Assembly (NCBI RefSeq): GCF_009711165.2
Contig: NZ_WMID02000006.1
Location: 186,001-250,000, forward strand
Length of the DNA: 64,000 nucleotides
Origin: Flavobacterium sp. MC2016-06
GTDB taxonomy: Bacteria > Bacteroidota > Bacteroidia > Flavobacteriales > Flavobacteriaceae
Reading direction: 5' to 3'
The position numbers were made by a program, and so were the translations under genes. Under the pieces are notes generated by a model. The model ran no database searches. It saw nothing but the letters and a program-made list of their open reading frames with translations, and had not been told where the DNA came from. Position 1 is the stretch's first letter. Every line of letters begins with the position of its first letter. Below, piece after piece: positions 1 through 10,500 of this stretch.

Positions 1-756
1 TTATACAGAACTCGATTGTGGAGTCGCAAAGAAACGGCATTGGAGTTTAATAAAAAGCAAATAAAAGAATTTAAAGGAATCACTGTTAATAAAAATCACC
101 CAATCGATTTTCCTTATCAGAATAGAGAATTGTTACAGTACGTGATGCAGAATTACTTTAAATCACTGGGTGTTGCTGTAAATGGTGTCAAATCAAGATT
201 CAAACAATTATCGCCTGAGAATATCAGTCCTTTCGCTTTAATCAACCAAAATATCGTCAATGGGAAAGATTTTTTTGATTATACAGAAACCTATGTTGAA
301 ATTTACAAAAGGCTTTTTAATTCTGAGTATGATGACATGAAAGAATTTAAAAAGTTTATTCAGAAAAATTGCAAATATTCAGGTTCACATCGTGATGGAG
401 ACAAGTATCTTTTTGAACTTTATAAATCGTTAATTATGTTGATGTTTGATAAGTTTGGAGAAGAAGGTATAGAAAAGTATCATAAAATTTTATACCTATT
501 AGTGTACAGGCTTCGTCTAGAAAAAGAACAGGTACGTTACACCAGTGTTGCTGATTATCCAATTCAGAACAAAGCCTTTAATATTATTGAAAATGCACAA
601 AACTATTCTGATTTAACCCAACTGGAAAAAATGGCGAATAAAAAAGTAATTTGTAAAAAGGATGTAGACTTTATAATTAGATATTTTATGGAACAAAAAG
701 TTCCTTTGAAATCAGGAGATGAAAAGAAAGTGGATTCTACTAAATATAACTTTTGA
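1..756 (+). CDS. DUF262 (GmrSD-like) family protein, C-terminal part, 5' cut by window edge
   Basis: The reading frame is open to the first base of the window with no stop, so the gene starts upstream and the TTG at 16 is not a real start. What remains is a lysine-rich, mostly helical region that I match only loosely to the C-terminal helical part of DUF262 proteins, with an HRDGDKYLFELY stretch near the middle. The N-terminal DUF262 catalytic motifs are not in the window. The main support is context: its stop codon lies three bases before the ATG of a clear DUF262 gene, and DUF262 genes often occur as tandem, translationally coupled pairs in defence islands. Family members (GmrSD, type IV restriction) cut modified DNA. 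This copy's activity cannot be judged from the fragment. Confidence 0.6.
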   Translation, partial: LYRTRLWSRKETALEFNKKQIKEFKGITVNKNHPIDFPYQNRELLQYVMQNYFKSLGVAVNGVKSRFKQLSPENISPFALINQNIVNGKDFFDYTETYVEIYKRLFNSEYDDMKEFKKFIQKNCKYSGSHRDGDKYLFELYKSLIMLMFDKFGEEGIEKYHKILYLLVYRLRLEKEQVRYTSVADYPIQNKAFNIIENAQNYSDLTQLEKMANKKVICKKDVDFIIRYFMEQKVPLKSGDEKKVDSTKYNF

Positions 757-758
757 TA

Positions 759-2600
759 ATGGAAGTACAGAATTTAAATAAAACCTTACAGGAAATATTT
801 CAAAGCAAATATATAGTTCCTCTTTATCAGAGAAATTATGCTTGGGCACAAGACGAAATAGAAAATTTACTTCAGGATTTATATGAGAATTTTAAAAAGT
901 CTGAGACAAATACAACTTTAAATTACTTCATAGGTAGTTTGGTCGTTTTGAAAAGAAAAGACGGACTGTATGAAGTGATTGATGGACAACAGAGATTAAC
1001 GACATTGTCACTTTTACTAAAAATATTGGAACAGGTAAAAGAACCAAAACTATTTTATGAATCGAGACCCGAAGTAGAAGCATTTTTCGATTCTTACTAT
1101 AGAAATGGGAGCACAAAAGATGTTACTTTCAATTATAAGGTTTCTCATCTGATTAATGCGGTAGATATGCTAAAACAATCTGTGGTAAATCCGGATGAAA
1201 TTAAAGAAAAAAGGCTCTTTGATATTGAAGATTTTGATAGATTTAAAAAGTTTGTTTTTGAGAACGTAGTTCTTGTTCGTGTAGAAATTCCTCAGGATAC
1301 AGATGTTGCCAATTATTTTGAAATAATGAATAATAGAGGTGAGCAATTGCAAAAACACGAAATTCTGAAATCTTATCTAATAGAAACCTTGAAAGATAAG
1401 GATGATAATTATTTTGAGAAACAACAAGATGAGTTTTCAAAAATATGGGATGCTTGTTCACAGATGGATACACATATTCAAAAACTTTTTTCGGCTGAAG
1501 ACAGGCGGAAATATTTTGGAGACAACTATGACGAGATAAATCAGATAGATTTTGAAAAAGAAGAAGCACAAGTTAGAAGCGGATTTTCTATCAATAAAGC
1601 ATTGAGAAATCTAGGTAAAAAAGTCGATTCGTTTCAAATTGATGATATAGATGATGCAGGCAAAGACCAATCAATTATTGACTTTCCCAACTTTTTGATC
1701 CACATTTTTAAAGTAAAGTATCAAACCTATGTTGATAATGGGAATAAAATTGAGATTCCTTTGAATGAGAAAGATTTGATTGCTGTATATGAAAATTTAA
1801 AAAACATAATCGATGCCAAAGATTTTATAAATGACCTACTTTATTATCGAACTGTTTTTGATAGATTTATTGTAAAAGCAACGGATGATGAAAAGGATGA
1901 AGAAAGTTATAAATGGACATTGAAAAAGCCTTATCGATATGATTATTCTAAAGCAGAGAATAAAATTTCCACAAGTTTAAAATATAAAAATTCTTTTGAT
2001 GACCAAGATCGAGTAATAAAAGCAATTTCTTTATTACAGGTAACGTTTAGGAACAGAAAGTACAAAAATTGGTTGCAGGAAATATTGCATTTTTTTTCTG
2101 AAAAGAAGAAGTTTGGATTGTCCGTGGGAGAATATCAGAATAAGATTGACTTAATTATTTTAAACTATTTTGAGCAAAGTATAAATGAATCTAATTACGA
2201 TGATGGTGTAAAGGTTCCTCATTTTTTATTCAATTATATTGATTATTTGTATTGGGTACAATCGCCTTCTAGTTTTAATTTTAAATTTACATACCGCAAT
2301 TCGGTAGAGCACCATTTATCGCAATATTTTAAAAATCCAATACAAGACAATATAGGCAATCTTTGCTTGGTGAGCAAGAGTTCAAATTCTAAAATGAATA
2401 ATGAATCTCCTGTTGGTAAGGCAGATTCTAGTCCTACTGGGAAATATTATAAAAATGGAAATATTCCTCCAAAGCAAAAAATAATGTATGACATCACAAA
2501 CCTAAAAGGGCAATGGGGAGATGTAGAAATATTAAATCACAGAATAGAAATAGAGAATCTATTAAATAATAGAGAAGAAATATTAATTATTTCAGATTAA
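759..2600 (+). CDS. DUF262 + DUF1524 (GmrSD-like) nuclease family protein
   Basis: The N-terminus carries the DUF262 signature: IVPLYQRNYAW at residues 19-29 and the ParB/Srx-like motif IDGQQRLTTL at about 74-83. This domain binds or hydrolyses nucleotide in GmrS-type proteins. Near residues 517-556 there is a DUF1524-like HNH-type element, EHHLSQ followed by IGNLCLVSKSSNSKMN, which corresponds to the GmrD nuclease half. Together they predict a single-chain type IV restriction-like enzyme acting in the cytoplasm on foreign, probably modified, DNA. I chose the ATG at 759. The frame also permits a TTG at 753 overlapping the previous stop, so the two genes are probably translated together. The canonical 'HIxPQ' histidine motif reads EHHLSQ here, a small deviation that leaves the nuclease activity uncertain. 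Confidence 0.82.
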   Translation: MEVQNLNKTLQEIFQSKYIVPLYQRNYAWAQDEIENLLQDLYENFKKSETNTTLNYFIGSLVVLKRKDGLYEVIDGQQRLTTLSLLLKILEQVKEPKLFYESRPEVEAFFDSYYRNGSTKDVTFNYKVSHLINAVDMLKQSVVNPDEIKEKRLFDIEDFDRFKKFVFENVVLVRVEIPQDTDVANYFEIMNNRGEQLQKHEILKSYLIETLKDKDDNYFEKQQDEFSKIWDACSQMDTHIQKLFSAEDRRKYFGDNYDEINQIDFEKEEAQVRSGFSINKALRNLGKKVDSFQIDDIDDAGKDQSIIDFPNFLIHIFKVKYQTYVDNGNKIEIPLNEKDLIAVYENLKNIIDAKDFINDLLYYRTVFDRFIVKATDDEKDEESYKWTLKKPYRYDYSKAENKISTSLKYKNSFDDQDRVIKAISLLQVTFRNRKYKNWLQEILHFFSEKKKFGLSVGEYQNKIDLIILNYFEQSINESNYDDGVKVPHFLFNYIDYLYWVQSPSSFNFKFTYRNSVEHHLSQYFKNPIQDNIGNLCLVSKSSNSKMNNESPVGKADSSPTGKYYKNGNIPPKQKIMYDITNLKGQWGDVEILNHRIEIENLLNNREEILIISD

Positions 2601-2843
2601 TTTGTAAAATTAATTAAAAAACATCAACATCGATGTCAGATACAGAATCAAAAAGAGAGTAAACTTCTTCGGATTAGAGTCATTAAATTAATTAATACGT
2701 ACTAGTATTATTTTAAGAATGAGATTGTAAAATTAGGACAAAATTTTTTCAATAAAATTGAAAAAAAAAATATGCAAAAGCTAAAATTCTAAATTTCCAA
2801 CAATATTTTGAATAATTTTATCTCATACTAAAATTTTAAAATC

Positions 2844-4217
2844 ATGATAGATTACTTAATTGAATTATATGCCAAATGTGAAGAGAAAAATATTGTAAAA
2901 CTTATTCAAGAATTTAAAACAGATTTTGCAGAATTCCTTACCGAATATCCGATAACACCAATTATAGAGGACTTTAAAAATTGTGGTAATGTAGATGTTG
3001 AGAAGTTAATTCATGAACCTTCAGGGTTGTTACAGATTACTTTATTAACAAATGCACTATACTTAAGATTATGTGAAAATAAATCGATTGGAGGTCTTAA
3101 TATCCTGAAAAATGCTCTTAGAGATGCTTTATCTAAGCAAATGAATTCAATAGTAGCCAAGTCTAGTGATCAGTTAACTAAACTTTTTGAGCTTTTGGAT
3201 GTAATATCTAAGATTTGTATTTCTAAAAAAGAATATAATATTTATATATTGGAACTACCAGTAGGTAATTCTATACCTTCAACTTTGTTGCAAAATTTAT
3301 TAAAGATGAAAGGGGTTGATTCAATGATAATTACAATTTCTCTAAATAGGAATGATAGTAAAAAAAACGGTTATACACGAAAAGAGTTAATTGAAAATAA
3401 GTTAAAGGAATTAGATTTAAAAAAAACACTTTTAGTTTATACTGATGAATGGATTTCTGGTTCTAATTTCTATAATATAACCAAAATTTTATCAAAAATA
3501 AAAGATCTAAAGTTTATTCCTGGTGCTTTTCTCCTAAAAGAGTCATTTGAGAAAGATGATTATTCAAAGTACAAATTTAATCATGAAAAAATATGTGGGA
3601 AAATGGGATTTGATGCTGACTCTCTGAGAATTCAACTCTCTGACTTAAATACCATAATAACTTCTGATCAAAAATTTATTTGGGCAGAAAGCGATAGATT
3701 GGCTGGCTACCGTAAATTTGAGTTTTTCGGAAGTATAATTAGTACGTTATTTGCTACGGGCGAATTTTTATCAGAAAATCCACTGGCATTAAATGAAACG
3801 ATTAGAAAAGCCATTTATGAACTCACGGACTTGGATGCTGAAACTGAAATACCGGACGAGACAAAACAAAAAATAAAGGCTTCATTCGATTATTTTAATT
3901 CCGTTTTTTCTCTAAACTTTGAAGAAAAGGTTATAACCACTAAAATTGAAATCAATGATGTATTTGATTTAGTGACTGAAACCAATAAAGCTATTTTAAA
4001 GCTTAAAAGTATTAAAGGTTATAATAATGCGCAAATGGCAATTAATATAACTAGCTATTATATGAGAGAAAAAGTTTTCAGCCCTAGTTCTAGATATTTC
4101 TATAAAGGATTTGCGCCGGTATGTTTACCATTAGAAAATGATGAAAAATATTTACATACGTTGTTTCTTGAACAAATTAAAAATCAAAATTTTTATAAGC
4201 GCAACTTCAAATCTTAG
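2844..4217 (+). CDS. Protein with phosphoribosyltransferase-like motif, defence-island context
   Basis: This 457-residue soluble protein is of no family I recognise with certainty. Residues 195-210 read LLVYTDEWISGSNFYN. This resembles the PRPP-binding loop of phosphoribosyltransferases: a hydrophobic strand, two acidic residues, then a small-residue turn. It is preceded at 132-170 by alternating strands (IYILELPVG, SMIITISLN), as expected for a Rossmann-like PRTase core. PRTase-like domains have been described as effectors or signal enzymes in prokaryotic conflict systems, so nucleotide or tRNA modification is a possible role, but this is inference. The N-terminal 120 residues and the C-terminal half are helical with no motif I can name. 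It stands alone, 243 bases after the DUF262 gene and 166 bases before the Roco gene, with very AT-rich flanks. Confidence 0.5.
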   Translation: MIDYLIELYAKCEEKNIVKLIQEFKTDFAEFLTEYPITPIIEDFKNCGNVDVEKLIHEPSGLLQITLLTNALYLRLCENKSIGGLNILKNALRDALSKQMNSIVAKSSDQLTKLFELLDVISKICISKKEYNIYILELPVGNSIPSTLLQNLLKMKGVDSMIITISLNRNDSKKNGYTRKELIENKLKELDLKKTLLVYTDEWISGSNFYNITKILSKIKDLKFIPGAFLLKESFEKDDYSKYKFNHEKICGKMGFDADSLRIQLSDLNTIITSDQKFIWAESDRLAGYRKFEFFGSIISTLFATGEFLSENPLALNETIRKAIYELTDLDAETEIPDETKQKIKASFDYFNSVFSLNFEEKVITTKIEINDVFDLVTETNKAILKLKSIKGYNNAQMAINITSYYMREKVFSPSSRYFYKGFAPVCLPLENDEKYLHTLFLEQIKNQNFYKRNFKS

Positions 4218-4383
4218 ATATCCTTAATTTTAGATCATCACTTTTCTTGAACATTATTTTTAAAATAAACATTGTAAAGGCTTAGAAGAGTTTTAGGGAT
4301 GAAGTATTATTTTAGAGGAGTAATAATTTGGGAGACAAAAAATAATTATATAAAACAATATTACATTTTTATTCTATTTTGAG

Positions 4384-7083
4384 ATGAAATATACCAAAGG
4401 AGAACAATTAGCTATAATTCGAATTGCAAATGCCAGAAATGAAAGATCTCGATATTTAGATCTCAGTGGTTTAAATTTAATGCGAATACCTTGTGATATT
4501 TCTGATTTAATCTATATTCTAGATATTGATTTGAGTTTTAATAGTTTTAGAAATTTTCCGAAGGAAATTGGACTTTTAGAGAATCTGCAATATTTAGATT
4601 TTAGTCACAATAATTTGGTGGAAATTTATTTCGAATACGGGCGTAACTATTGTCTCAAAGAATTAAAGATTTCCCATAATTTGTTAAATTTTGTTCCTGA
4701 AGAATTGGATTATCTTCCACATAGTACAACAATCATTTTTAACGAGAATCCTTTTCTAGAAAATTTGCCTCTTGAATTAATCGAAAATGAAGATTTGTCA
4801 TATATTAAGTATTATCAAGATTCACTTCGTACAGCAGACAATAAAACAAGACTTTTTGAAACAAAAATTTTACTTGTTGGCAGAGGTGATGTCGGAAAAA
4901 CTACTATTCTTAAGAAACTTCTTGATGAAAATTTTATTGTAGAAATCGGTAAAGAGACTTCTACTCATGGTATAGATATTACTACTTATAAAGAAAATGT
5001 AATTTATCCAGCATTAAATCCTCATTATAATCGATTAGAGGATGCAGAAAATTTATATATTAGAATAGAAGATGATATTGAGGATGAAGAAGATGGGGTA
5101 GTAACGGAAGCCTTCTTTAATGTACGCTTTATTCCCTTTGAAAAATATTTTTATGGAGTTGACATTCCATTAGAAATACGCATTAGCGATCAGCCTAATA
5201 TAGATTTTGACTCTAACGTCTATTTTGAAAAAGAAATTAAAGTTAATGTATGGGATTTTGGCGGGCAGGAAATGTTATACGCTACTCATCAATTTTTTCT
5301 AACAAAACGATCCGTTTACATTTTTGTATGGGATTCTCGAGCTGACAATGATGAAGATAATTTCGAGTACTGGCTTAGCATCATAAACCGTTTAGGAGGC
5401 GAAAGTCCAATTATAGTTGTGATGAACAAGTCTGATATCAGAATAAAATCTATAGATGAAAATTTCTTTCGGAATAAGTATAAAAATATAGTTACTTTCA
5501 TTAACATTTCTTGCTCTAATAATAATGGTTTTGACGATTTACGTAGCGTACTTAATCAAGTTATATCTGAACAAAAACATATTGGAAGTGAGCTTCCAAA
5601 AAGTTGGAATTCTATTAGAGAAAATTTAAAAAATTGCGAGAAAAACTATTTAACTTTTGCAGAATTTAAAGAGTTTTTAAATATTACAGATTCTGACGAA
5701 ATAAATCATGTATCGGGATTTTTACGAGATTTAGGGGATATAATTTATTTTGGGCAGGATTATGGATTAAAGGATATTATTGTTCTTAATCCAAATTGGC
5801 TTACTAAAGCTATTTATGAGTTAATACATTCTTTAGAAATTCAAAAGTCGAAAGGAGCATTTAAGTTAGAACAATTGGCTAATTTTTTAGACTTAAAACA
5901 TTATCCCGAGGAAAAGCATTTCCAAATTGTAGCATTAATGACAAAGTTTGAAATTTGTTTTCAAATTTTAGGTTCAAATAATGATTACATCATACCAGTT
6001 TTACTCTCACCGATCCTTCCTAACACAGTTAAAATTTCGAACTTTGAAGTTCCAGAAACTTTGAAATTTATTGTGAGGTACACTTTTTTACCTGCTGGAA
6101 TAATTGAGCGGATTATTTGTAGACTAAACTTCTATCTTGAGGGAGAAAATTATTGGAAATATGGTGCAATTTTCACCACAGAAGTTAGCAGAGGAATTGT
6201 TCAGCTTGATAGGTTCAAAAAGATAATTACAATATCAGTAATTGGCAGCTTACAGGCTTATTTATTTTCAATAATAAAAAATGCAATTGATATAATACAT
6301 GATAATCTGAAGTTAATAGATGGTGATTTTGAAGAAGTATATGTATGTAATTGTAATGACTGTGCACTGTCTGAGACTCCAACTCTTTTTGAAAGAAAAA
6401 TTTTATTTAAATATTTAGAAAGAGATAAAGAATTTATAGAGTGTCAGAAAAGTATTGAGAACATCAATATTAATAATATTTTATCTGGATTTAAATCTAA
6501 TAAAAGTGAGAATTCTTTACTGCGAAAATTTATTGATGCTGCCTCAAAATTGCAAAGCAGAAAAATTATGCTGGCAGGCTTCAATGAAAATAAAGTTAAT
6601 ATTTATTATCAGGATCTCTTAAATCCCTTGCTTAAATTACGAGGTAATTCTGCAAAAGAACAATCCCTATTGGGTACTTCTTCGACATTAAAGGGATTTG
6701 GACAAATTGATATCTCTGTCGAAGATGTCGACGGAATTCCAAAAACCATATTTGAAGGTTTTTTTCTTTCAAATGTAGACACTACTATAATAAAAAAACA
6801 TTTAGATAAAACAATTTCGAATTATGATGCAAATGGCTTAATTGAGAAATACCTTGGTATTTATTGCAAGTCAGTAAATTTTAATGTCTTGGTAGAAGGT
6901 TATTCGTTGTATATAAAATCGTTTGTAAATACATATGTCAATGATATAGAAATATTGGGAACATCTGATATTTCACAGTTTTATGTACAAGGTTCTGAAA
7001 TTAAGGTATTTAGAACAGATTGTAAGAGAAGTAATCAAAAATTACATTTGTATCATCTTCTAATTAATATTTATCAACCTTAA
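4384..7083 (+). CDS. Roco-family protein: leucine-rich repeats, Roc GTPase, COR domain
   Basis: Residues 23-135 are leucine-rich repeats (YLDLSGLNLMRIP, YLDFSHNNLVEI, ELKISHNLLNFVP). The Roc GTPase follows: P-loop GRGDVGKT at 166-173, G3 motif DFGGQE at 291-296 and G4 motif NKSD at 348-351. A COR-like segment with the usual VLNPNWLTKAIYEL lies near 470-485. This order defines Roco proteins, homodimeric GTPases whose dimerisation changes with the nucleotide cycle. Two points are unusual. There is an acidic insert of roughly 80-90 residues between the P-loop and G3. The C-terminal ~250 residues form an extension I cannot assign, containing a cysteine cluster (CNCNDC, near residue 658). In a defence island a sensor or scaffold role is plausible but unproven. 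Confidence 0.85.
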   Translation: MKYTKGEQLAIIRIANARNERSRYLDLSGLNLMRIPCDISDLIYILDIDLSFNSFRNFPKEIGLLENLQYLDFSHNNLVEIYFEYGRNYCLKELKISHNLLNFVPEELDYLPHSTTIIFNENPFLENLPLELIENEDLSYIKYYQDSLRTADNKTRLFETKILLVGRGDVGKTTILKKLLDENFIVEIGKETSTHGIDITTYKENVIYPALNPHYNRLEDAENLYIRIEDDIEDEEDGVVTEAFFNVRFIPFEKYFYGVDIPLEIRISDQPNIDFDSNVYFEKEIKVNVWDFGGQEMLYATHQFFLTKRSVYIFVWDSRADNDEDNFEYWLSIINRLGGESPIIVVMNKSDIRIKSIDENFFRNKYKNIVTFINISCSNNNGFDDLRSVLNQVISEQKHIGSELPKSWNSIRENLKNCEKNYLTFAEFKEFLNITDSDEINHVSGFLRDLGDIIYFGQDYGLKDIIVLNPNWLTKAIYELIHSLEIQKSKGAFKLEQLANFLDLKHYPEEKHFQIVALMTKFEICFQILGSNNDYIIPVLLSPILPNTVKISNFEVPETLKFIVRYTFLPAGIIERIICRLNFYLEGENYWKYGAIFTTEVSRGIVQLDRFKKIITISVIGSLQAYLFSIIKNAIDIIHDNLKLIDGDFEEVYVCNCNDCALSETPTLFERKILFKYLERDKEFIECQKSIENININNILSGFKSNKSENSLLRKFIDAASKLQSRKIMLAGFNENKVNIYYQDLLNPLLKLRGNSAKEQSLLGTSSTLKGFGQIDISVEDVDGIPKTIFEGFFLSNVDTTIIKKHLDKTISNYDANGLIEKYLGIYCKSVNFNVLVEGYSLYIKSFVNTYVNDIEILGTSDISQFYVQGSEIKVFRTDCKRSNQKLHLYHLLINIYQP

Positions 7084-7118
7084 TAATTAGTAAAGGTCTC
7101 GTTTGCATATATATACCT

Positions 7119-7283
7119 ATGAGAGTTTTTCTATATCTTACAATTATTTTGGATTTATTTACCGGTGCCAATGAACTACTTAAAAAAGACCAAAAATTTC
7201 TTCTGTCATCTTTCTTTTATATAATTAATATTTCCCTTGCAACCATACAAATATTTATTGTATTAATTAAGACCTTGATGTGA
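7119..7283 (+). CDS. Possible small two-helix membrane protein (54 aa)
   Basis: An ATG-initiated frame of 54 codons lies in the 421-base gap between the Roco gene and the Avs-like gene and ends at a TGA. It encodes two hydrophobic stretches, VFLYLTIILDLF at residues 3-14 and FFYIINISLATIQIFIVLI at 32-50. They are separated by a short charged loop with three lysines (LLKKDQK), the pattern of a small membrane hairpin. No family is recognised and no strong ribosome binding site is seen, which is normal in this phylum. AT-rich DNA readily produces chance hydrophobic frames, so this is only a candidate. The rest of the gap, 7284-7504, shows no gene or structure I can name. Confidence 0.33.
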   Translation: MRVFLYLTIILDLFTGANELLKKDQKFLLSSFFYIINISLATIQIFIVLIKTLM

Positions 7284-7504
7284 TTATCTAAAAAAAACTG
7301 GTATTGAAAATGTTAGAGTTTAAATTGTGTTTTCTTTTGATCCGAGAAGAGCATCTTTGAATCTAATATAATAGTTTAGTTTTACTACAAAATATATTAT
7401 AAATTAGCAAAAGAAATTTCTTTCAATGCAAAAAGTTTCTAAGATTTTTATCAAAAATGTTTGCATAAGAATTATCAATTTTCACACTAATATACTTTTT
7501 TTTC

Positions 7505-10500
7505 ATGTCTAATAATTTAGTAGCATATTCCAGAGCAGGGGATGTATTCCATTATAGATGGGCAGCAAGACGTTGTCTGAGATTAATTTATCCAAACTCA
7601 TATATAGATAATATTTTTATTGAAGGTTCAGAAGAAACTGAGAAAGAAGGGGAATATGTTATCGACGTTGCGGAATATAGTACGATTGATAACATAAAAA
7701 AAATTGATTATTATCAATTAAAACATACTACTGTTCACCAAGATGATCCATTTAGATTAAGTGATTTAAAAGATACTTTCATTGGTTTTGCGAAAAGATA
7801 TATTCAACATAAAAGTGAAAAAGATTTTGAAATTTCTAAAATTTCGTTCATTATTCTTACTAATAGAATTATTGGAGAAGTATTCAAGAAAAATCTTAAA
7901 GCAATTTTAGAAGAGCAAAAGGTGGATAGTGTATTTTTAAAAACTATTAAAAAATATACAAATCTAACCGGGGATGATTTAGTATCATTTTGTACAACGA
8001 TACAAATTCAAGATGGGCAAGGGAATTATAATGTACAAAGAGATGAATTAAGAATAGAATTAACCCAGTTGATTGCTGGTTCTATTGATAATGCACAAAT
8101 TGATAGTCTAGTGGCGTTAGTACAAGAGAAAGTATTACCAGACTCGGAAGGAATTATTAATAGAGAAGAAGTTTTAAAACGTTTTGGAATAACATCTAGT
8201 AAACAACTTTATCCGGCTCCTGCAGTATGGGAATATCTTGATAAAGTTAAAGTTATTAAAAGAAAGCAACATGATGATCTTAAATATCATATTGGTATTT
8301 CAATTCATCCAATAATTGTTCATGCGGCAGGTGGAGTAGGAAAATCTGTTTTTTGTTGTCAATTATTGAGTTCGTTGCCTGAAGGATCTCTGGGTATTGC
8401 ATATGATTGTTTTGGTGCAGGTAGTTATAGAAACAGAAGTGAGTCGCGACATAAGCATCGAGATGCCTTAGTTCAAATAATAAATGAACTTGCATCAAAA
8501 GGGTTATGTGATCCATTATTAATACAAAATACAACTTTGGATGAGGATATTATGCGAAAATTTCTTTCGAGTCTTGAAACTTCTCTTAATTCATTAAGAA
8601 AAACAGTCAATTCTGCTCAGTTGTATATTTTGATTGATGCGGCAGATAATGCTGAAATGGCTGCAAAAGAGTATACCCAAGAGTGTTTTGCTCACGAATT
8701 ATTGCGAGAGAAAATGCCAGAGGGATGTAAACTGATACTTTTATGTAGAACTGAAAGAATATATTTGCTGCAACCTCAGAGTTTTATTACTCAACTTGAA
8801 TTAGAGCCATTTTCAAAAGAAGAAACAATAGAAAATTTGAGGACATGGTTTCCAAAGGCTAGTGAAAAAGATGGTGTGGAATTCCATCGATTGACTTCTG
8901 GAAATCCACGAGTTCAGGCAAATGCTTTAGATGCAAAGTATAATTCAATTAAATCATTACTAAATTCACTTGGGCCAGGTGGAACGTCAGTTGAAGATCA
9001 AATAGAATTACAGTTACAATCTGCAATTTTAAAAATAAAAGATCAGCTTCCTCCTGATTATCATAATCATATTAATTCAATTTGCTTAGGTTTAGCTAGC
9101 CTACCTCCACATATTCCTATTGATGTTTTATCACAAATATCCACTGTAAGTGTAGATCATATAAAAAGTTTTGTGTCTGATATTGGTAGATCGTTATGGT
9201 TATCAGATTTATCGATACAATTCAGAGACGAACCAACGGAAACATGGTTTAGAAATACTTTTTTAGCTAAAAAAGAGCATTATGTACAATATATATCAAT
9301 TTTAGAGCCTCTCGCAAAAGATCTTACATATGTTGCAGAAGTCTTGCCCCAATTGTATTTGCAATCAGAGCAATACGAAAAGTTGATTAACATCGCTCTT
9401 TCGGATGATTTTTTGCCAATAAATAATCCGATCGATGCACGTAATATTCGAGTTTATCGTCTTCAATTTGCTTTTAAGGCATCACTTAAGCTTAATAATT
9501 ACAAAGATGCTGTAAAAGTAGCAATGAGAGCAGGGGAAGAAGTTGCTGGAAGCCAGAGACAGTTAGATCTTTTTAAATCTAATATTGATTTACTTGTTAA
9601 GCTTCAAAGTAAGGAGAAAATTCAAGAGATTGCCTTTAAAAGATTGCTCAGTAATACTTGGGATGGATCCGAAAATGTTTATTCAGCATCTTTGCTATCG
9701 GGAGTAGCTGATTATCATGGAGAAGCCAGGGGTTATTTACGAGCAGCTATGAATTGGTTGGTAATTTATTATAATAAATTTCGTAAAACAGGGATAAATA
9801 GACGTGACGAGATATCTGATGATGATATTTTAGAACTTGCTTATGCTCATTTTAATATTTTAGGGATGAGAGAATCTGTACAATTTCTAAAGCGTTTTAA
9901 TTCGAAGATATGGATATATGGTATAGTAAAAGAATTAACTGAACGGTTAATTGATATAGGTAATTACACTGCAATTGATGAGTTTTTACAAAATTGTAAA
10001 GATGATATTTACTTTACTGTTGCCGTAACAAGTGAGTTGATTCGAATAGGAAGATTTCCTGAAACTCTCGTTTTAGAAACTGGTTTAGATTTATTATGCT
10101 CTACAACAAAAAGAATTTCAAAAGAGAAGATTTCTTATCAAGATAGTATAATCCCAGGTATAGTATCTTTTGCAGAAGCATGTTTACATAGGAAATTGGA
10201 TTCACAAAAGATTTCTAAAATAATTAAATATTATTTGCCAGAAAAAGCTTCTAGGATGGTTTATGAATCTCATTCTTTTGGGGAGAGAACGATTTTTCTT
10301 AAGGCATTGTCCATTAGAATAATACTTTCGAAAAAGAATGAAGTTAATTTTGAAAAAATTTCTCCTGAGGAATTTAATACTAATAAAAAAAATTATGAAT
10401 TAAATGGCGAAATTAAGAAATTAAAGGAAGTTGTTTATGGGATGTTTCCGTGGTATTTATTACGCGCAAGAATTTTATATGATGATGATAAATTGGATCT

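Noticed and set aside
928..1569. Minus-strand frames within the DUF262 gene.
   Set aside because: Shadows of an AT-rich coding region; no start context or family match, and the plus-strand gene is certain.
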